A program made the position numbers and the translations under genes. A stretch of DNA of 30,041 bases from Asparagopsis taxiformis (taxonomy: Eukaryota; Rhodophyta; Florideophyceae; Bonnemaisoniales; Bonnemaisoniaceae). The DNA is taken from NCBI GenBank assembly GCA_030407315.1, contig JALQPE010002875.1, positions 1-30,041 of the forward strand, in the 5' to 3' direction. The notes beneath the pieces were generated by a model. That model was not told the origin of the DNA. It was given only the letters and a program-made list of their open reading frames with translations, and searched no databases. Shown here piece by piece: positions 28,443-30,041 of the stretch (positions are counted from its first letter, which is position 1; each line of letters starts with the position of its first letter).

Positions 28443-28541
28443 AAAATTAGGTTTCTTTTACTGCAGTAAAAACTGATCTACCAAATGCATCTTCCTAGAT
28501 CACTTTTTACTGCAGTAACTAGTCATTTTTTTTCTAATTTT
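28443..28541. repeat. Palindromic repeat copy 8, diverged
   Basis: Shares TTTTACTGCAGTAAAAA, TGATCTA...TAGATCACTTTTTACTGCAGTAA with the other copies, but has different outer arms (AAAATTAG/CTAATTTT) and centre ATGCAT instead of GTGCAC. It lies downstream of the transposase-like gene and may mark the far end of the set. Confidence 0.85.
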
Positions 28542-28606
28542 TCATCATTGGCTCCTCAGCCTGCAATACACGTTTCCGCTCACAAGCGTGCAGCTGCACG
28601 CCAGCT

Positions 28607-28646
28607 GTAATGAAATAGAACACTACCTAGTGTTCTATTTCATTAC
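28607..28646. repeat. Perfect 40-bp palindrome
   Basis: Two 19-base arms (left GTAATGAAATAGAACACTA) separated by CC. Unrelated in sequence to the 120-bp palindromes. Could be a transcript hairpin or a recombination site. Confidence 0.92.
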
Positions 28647-28714
28647 GTGTTCATGACGAGTCCATCTCGAGTCCATGACGTGTCCATGACGTGTTCATAG
28701 ATCATCGATGATCT
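28647..28714. repeat. TCCATGACGTG-type repeats ending in a 16-bp palindrome
   Basis: Variants of TCCATGACGTG / TTCATGACG recur four or five times in 50 bases. They contain TGACGT (CRE/bZIP-like) cores. They end in the perfect palindrome AGATCATCGATGATCT at 28699-28714. Confidence 0.75.
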
Positions 28715-28801
28715 GTTTCTGATTTGTCAGTACGAAAAGCGCGCGCTTTCTCACTACGCAAGTGAAATACGCGACCTCTGGGCTCACTCACTCTGCAGCA
28801 G

Positions 28802-28808
28802 TATTTAA
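28802..28808 (+). promoter_or_regulatory. TATA-like box upstream of the GC hairpin
   Basis: TATTTAA, about 90 bases after the TGACGT repeats and 65 bases before the hairpin at 28868. The arrangement looks like a compact promoter, but nothing downstream is recognised. Confidence 0.3.
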
Positions 28809-28867
28809 GCCTTGCGTCACGCGGGCAACATCGCCAGCACCTTTCGCTCGGAGCACACCACCTACGC

Positions 28868-28932
28868 AGGATGGGGCGGCGGAGTGCAATCACATCCCTA
28901 CGGATGTGATTGTGCCCCGCCGCCTCCATCCT
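28868..28932. repeat. GC-rich 65-bp hairpin
   Basis: Arms of about 30 bases (left begins AGGATGGGGCGGCGG and ends AATCACATCC; right begins GGATGTGATT) around a CTAC loop, with three or four mismatches. As RNA it would form a long stable stem, as in a small-RNA precursor or a leader structure. Confidence 0.85.
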
Positions 28933-29117
28933 ACGATAAGGTTTTCCTGCTAATTTAGTCTTTTAGCCATTCCTCCCATTTCTTTTTCTGCGGTTCTTCG
29001 TTGTTCTTCTGCTAACATACTTTTCTGCCTTTCCTACTTTCTGTTTCGTCTTTCTCCAGGGCTACTGTCATTACTACGTTTTCTCACTTCTAATCGAGCT
29101 TTTGGCGTACCGTTTCC

Positions 29118-29330
29118 AGCACTAACCACTGTGTCATCCACTTCTTTCATCTATGTGCCAGCAGAAGTTTCTGGGTTCTCTACAATCCGCTTACTCAAGC
29201 TCTGGCTCCACTATCAACGGTATGTTCTCTCGCTTCGAACCATGCTTCTAGCGTTGATGAAGTTACATTCCTAGCACTAACCATTGATTCATCTATTCTT
29301 TTCCTTCCAGGTGCCAACAGAAATTTCTGG
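29118..29330 (+). repeat. Imperfect direct duplication, about 60 bp, offset about 154 bp
   Basis: CAGCACTAACCACTG...AGCAGAAGTTTCTGG at 29118-29175 recurs as TAGCACTAACCATTG...AACAGAAATTTCTGG at 29272-29330, with many substitutions. The second copy contains a TTCCTTCCAG splice-acceptor-like sequence. Confidence 0.6.
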
Positions 29331-29575
29331 CTTCCCCCCATCTCTCTTTTCATGCCTATATGTATTTGTAGTTACTTTATGTAGAGCTAGTGTTTGCCGT
29401 TTAGTATCTGCCATGGTGGCATAGTTCATAGTTCCGTAGTGCAGTGTACAGATGATCTTCATGTCGTTAAACTTTTGGCGTTAGCTGCCCATTTACCTAT
29501 TCCATATCCACTACACTATATCGTAAATCTTGCGTACCCGCTACTGGCTGCAACCTAGTCTAGTTCATTGTCCCT

Positions 29576-30013
29576 ATGCCGATTTCCATCTACCTAGATA
29601 TCGTTTCAGTCAGACCTATCCGTCCTGCAGTTTCTCCGCAAAAGTGCGATGTGCCGCCCGTTCTACCTTTCAGTTTCTACCCAGAGCGCCCACCGGGCAA
29701 CCACTCTACCCAGTGGACATGGTCCACGACCACTCGACGGTACAAATACTCTACTCTCCAGTGGACATGGACCACGCCCCCCGACGGTACAACCACTACA
29801 TCCAGTGAAGTGAACCGTACCCATTACAGTGCTCCACGGTGGAATAATACCAGTGTCACGAGCAGGTGTTATAATAGAATATATCCGGGCTTTACACAGT
29901 ACTGTAGTTGGAAACTAACTGCGCTTTGCCTTGGGCCGTACATGCCCAGTCAATGGTCCCTTTCCAGATTATCGTTGGCCAGTTCCACAAGTCAGCTTGG
30001 TCACGTCCCATAA
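29576..30013 (+). CDS. Weak hypothetical ORF at the right edge
   Basis: 145 codons from an ATG to a TAA at 30011-30013. The protein is rich in Ser, Thr, Pro, Trp and Tyr and contains a 16-residue repeat twice (from the 48-bp tandem repeat at 29711-29806). An overlapping frame (29530-29808) is also open through the repeat, so repeat structure may explain the openness. I recognise no domain. Probably not a gene, but it cannot be excluded. Confidence 0.2.
   Translation: MPISIYLDIVSVRPIRPAVSPQKCDVPPVLPFSFYPERPPGNHSTQWTWSTTTRRYKYSTLQWTWTTPPDGTTTTSSEVNRTHYSAPRWNNTSVTSRCYNRIYPGFTQYCSWKLTALCLGPYMPSQWSLSRLSLASSTSQLGHVP
29711..29806 (+). repeat. 48-bp tandem repeat, two units
   Basis: CAGTGGACATGG...CGACGGTACAA begins at 29711 and again at 29759, about 80 percent alike by eye. 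The 48-base period keeps the reading frame. Confidence 0.7.
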
Positions 30014-30041
30014 GCAAAAAGTCACCTACTCTGGAATTATT

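Larger units (their letters stand above)
28186..29575. other. Right-hand noncoding region rich in short palindromes
   Basis: No gene is supported. It holds a diverged palindrome (28443-28541), a 40-bp palindrome (28607-28646), TCCATGACGTG-type repeats, a 16-bp palindrome, a GC-rich hairpin (28868-28932), and an imperfect duplication at 29118-29330. From 28950 to 29520 the plus strand is T/C-rich. Confidence 0.55.

Noticed and set aside
1..30041. tRNA, rRNA or CRISPR array
   Set aside because: No cloverleaf-like A/B-box pair or rRNA core was recognised, and no array of regularly spaced direct repeats with unique spacers occurs; the only short tandem arrays are the LTR units.

Overview
The window is eukaryotic nuclear DNA. 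It carries a complete chromodomain Ty3/gypsy LTR retrotransposon, long intron-poor genes with CT-rich leaders, C2H2-type zinc fingers, a SET domain and SV40-like nuclear localisation signals; I see no bacterial operon or Shine-Dalgarno logic. The host cannot be named from the sequence alone. The combination fits a red alga or a fungus, but this is a weak inference.

Layout. At 1.1-2.8 kb lies a broken plus-strand gene with a Tudor/Agenet-like N-terminus. It converges on an unrecognised minus-strand gene at 2.9-4.6 kb. At 5.97-9.46 kb a gene in two overlapping frames encodes a beta-order DNA methyltransferase (DPPY before the FAG motif) followed by a SET domain. At 11.3-14.9 kb an intact 1,194-codon gene joins a ParB-like N-terminal domain, a Pro-rich linker, a Cys/His cluster and a C-terminal Fe(II)/2-oxoglutarate dioxygenase-like domain. 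From about 16.4 to 27.5 kb (perhaps 28.2 kb) lies a large DDE transposase-like gene with Plavaka/Tnp2/KDZ-style motifs. It is split by the retrotransposon at 18,669-26,413, which has LTRs of 861 and 886 bp and a 5-bp target duplication GGGAC. The transposase frame resumes exactly after the insertion.

Nearly every intergenic space holds one to three copies of the same 100-140 bp near-perfect palindrome (eight copies; centre usually GTGCAC), so the genes look like cassettes punctuated by hairpins. My reading, which is inference, is a large DNA transposon or transposon-derived locus carrying chromatin and DNA-modification genes: a DNA methyltransferase, a histone-type methyltransferase, a dioxygenase, a Tudor reader and a transposase. 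A younger retroelement has since invaded it.

The retrotransposon is itself unusual. Its 1,046-nt leader between the 5' LTR and gag contains no ATG in any frame, yet it encodes a Pro-rich segment with a SUMO-interaction-like motif and two U1-type zinc fingers. A CCC-TAA site may join these two frames. Gag and Pol overlap in the -1 frame with a C CCA AAA slippery heptamer just after the zinc knuckle. A 152-codon ORF with its own TATA-like box lies between pol and the 3' LTR. The right end of the window (28.2-30 kb) has several strong short palindromes and repeats but no convincing gene.
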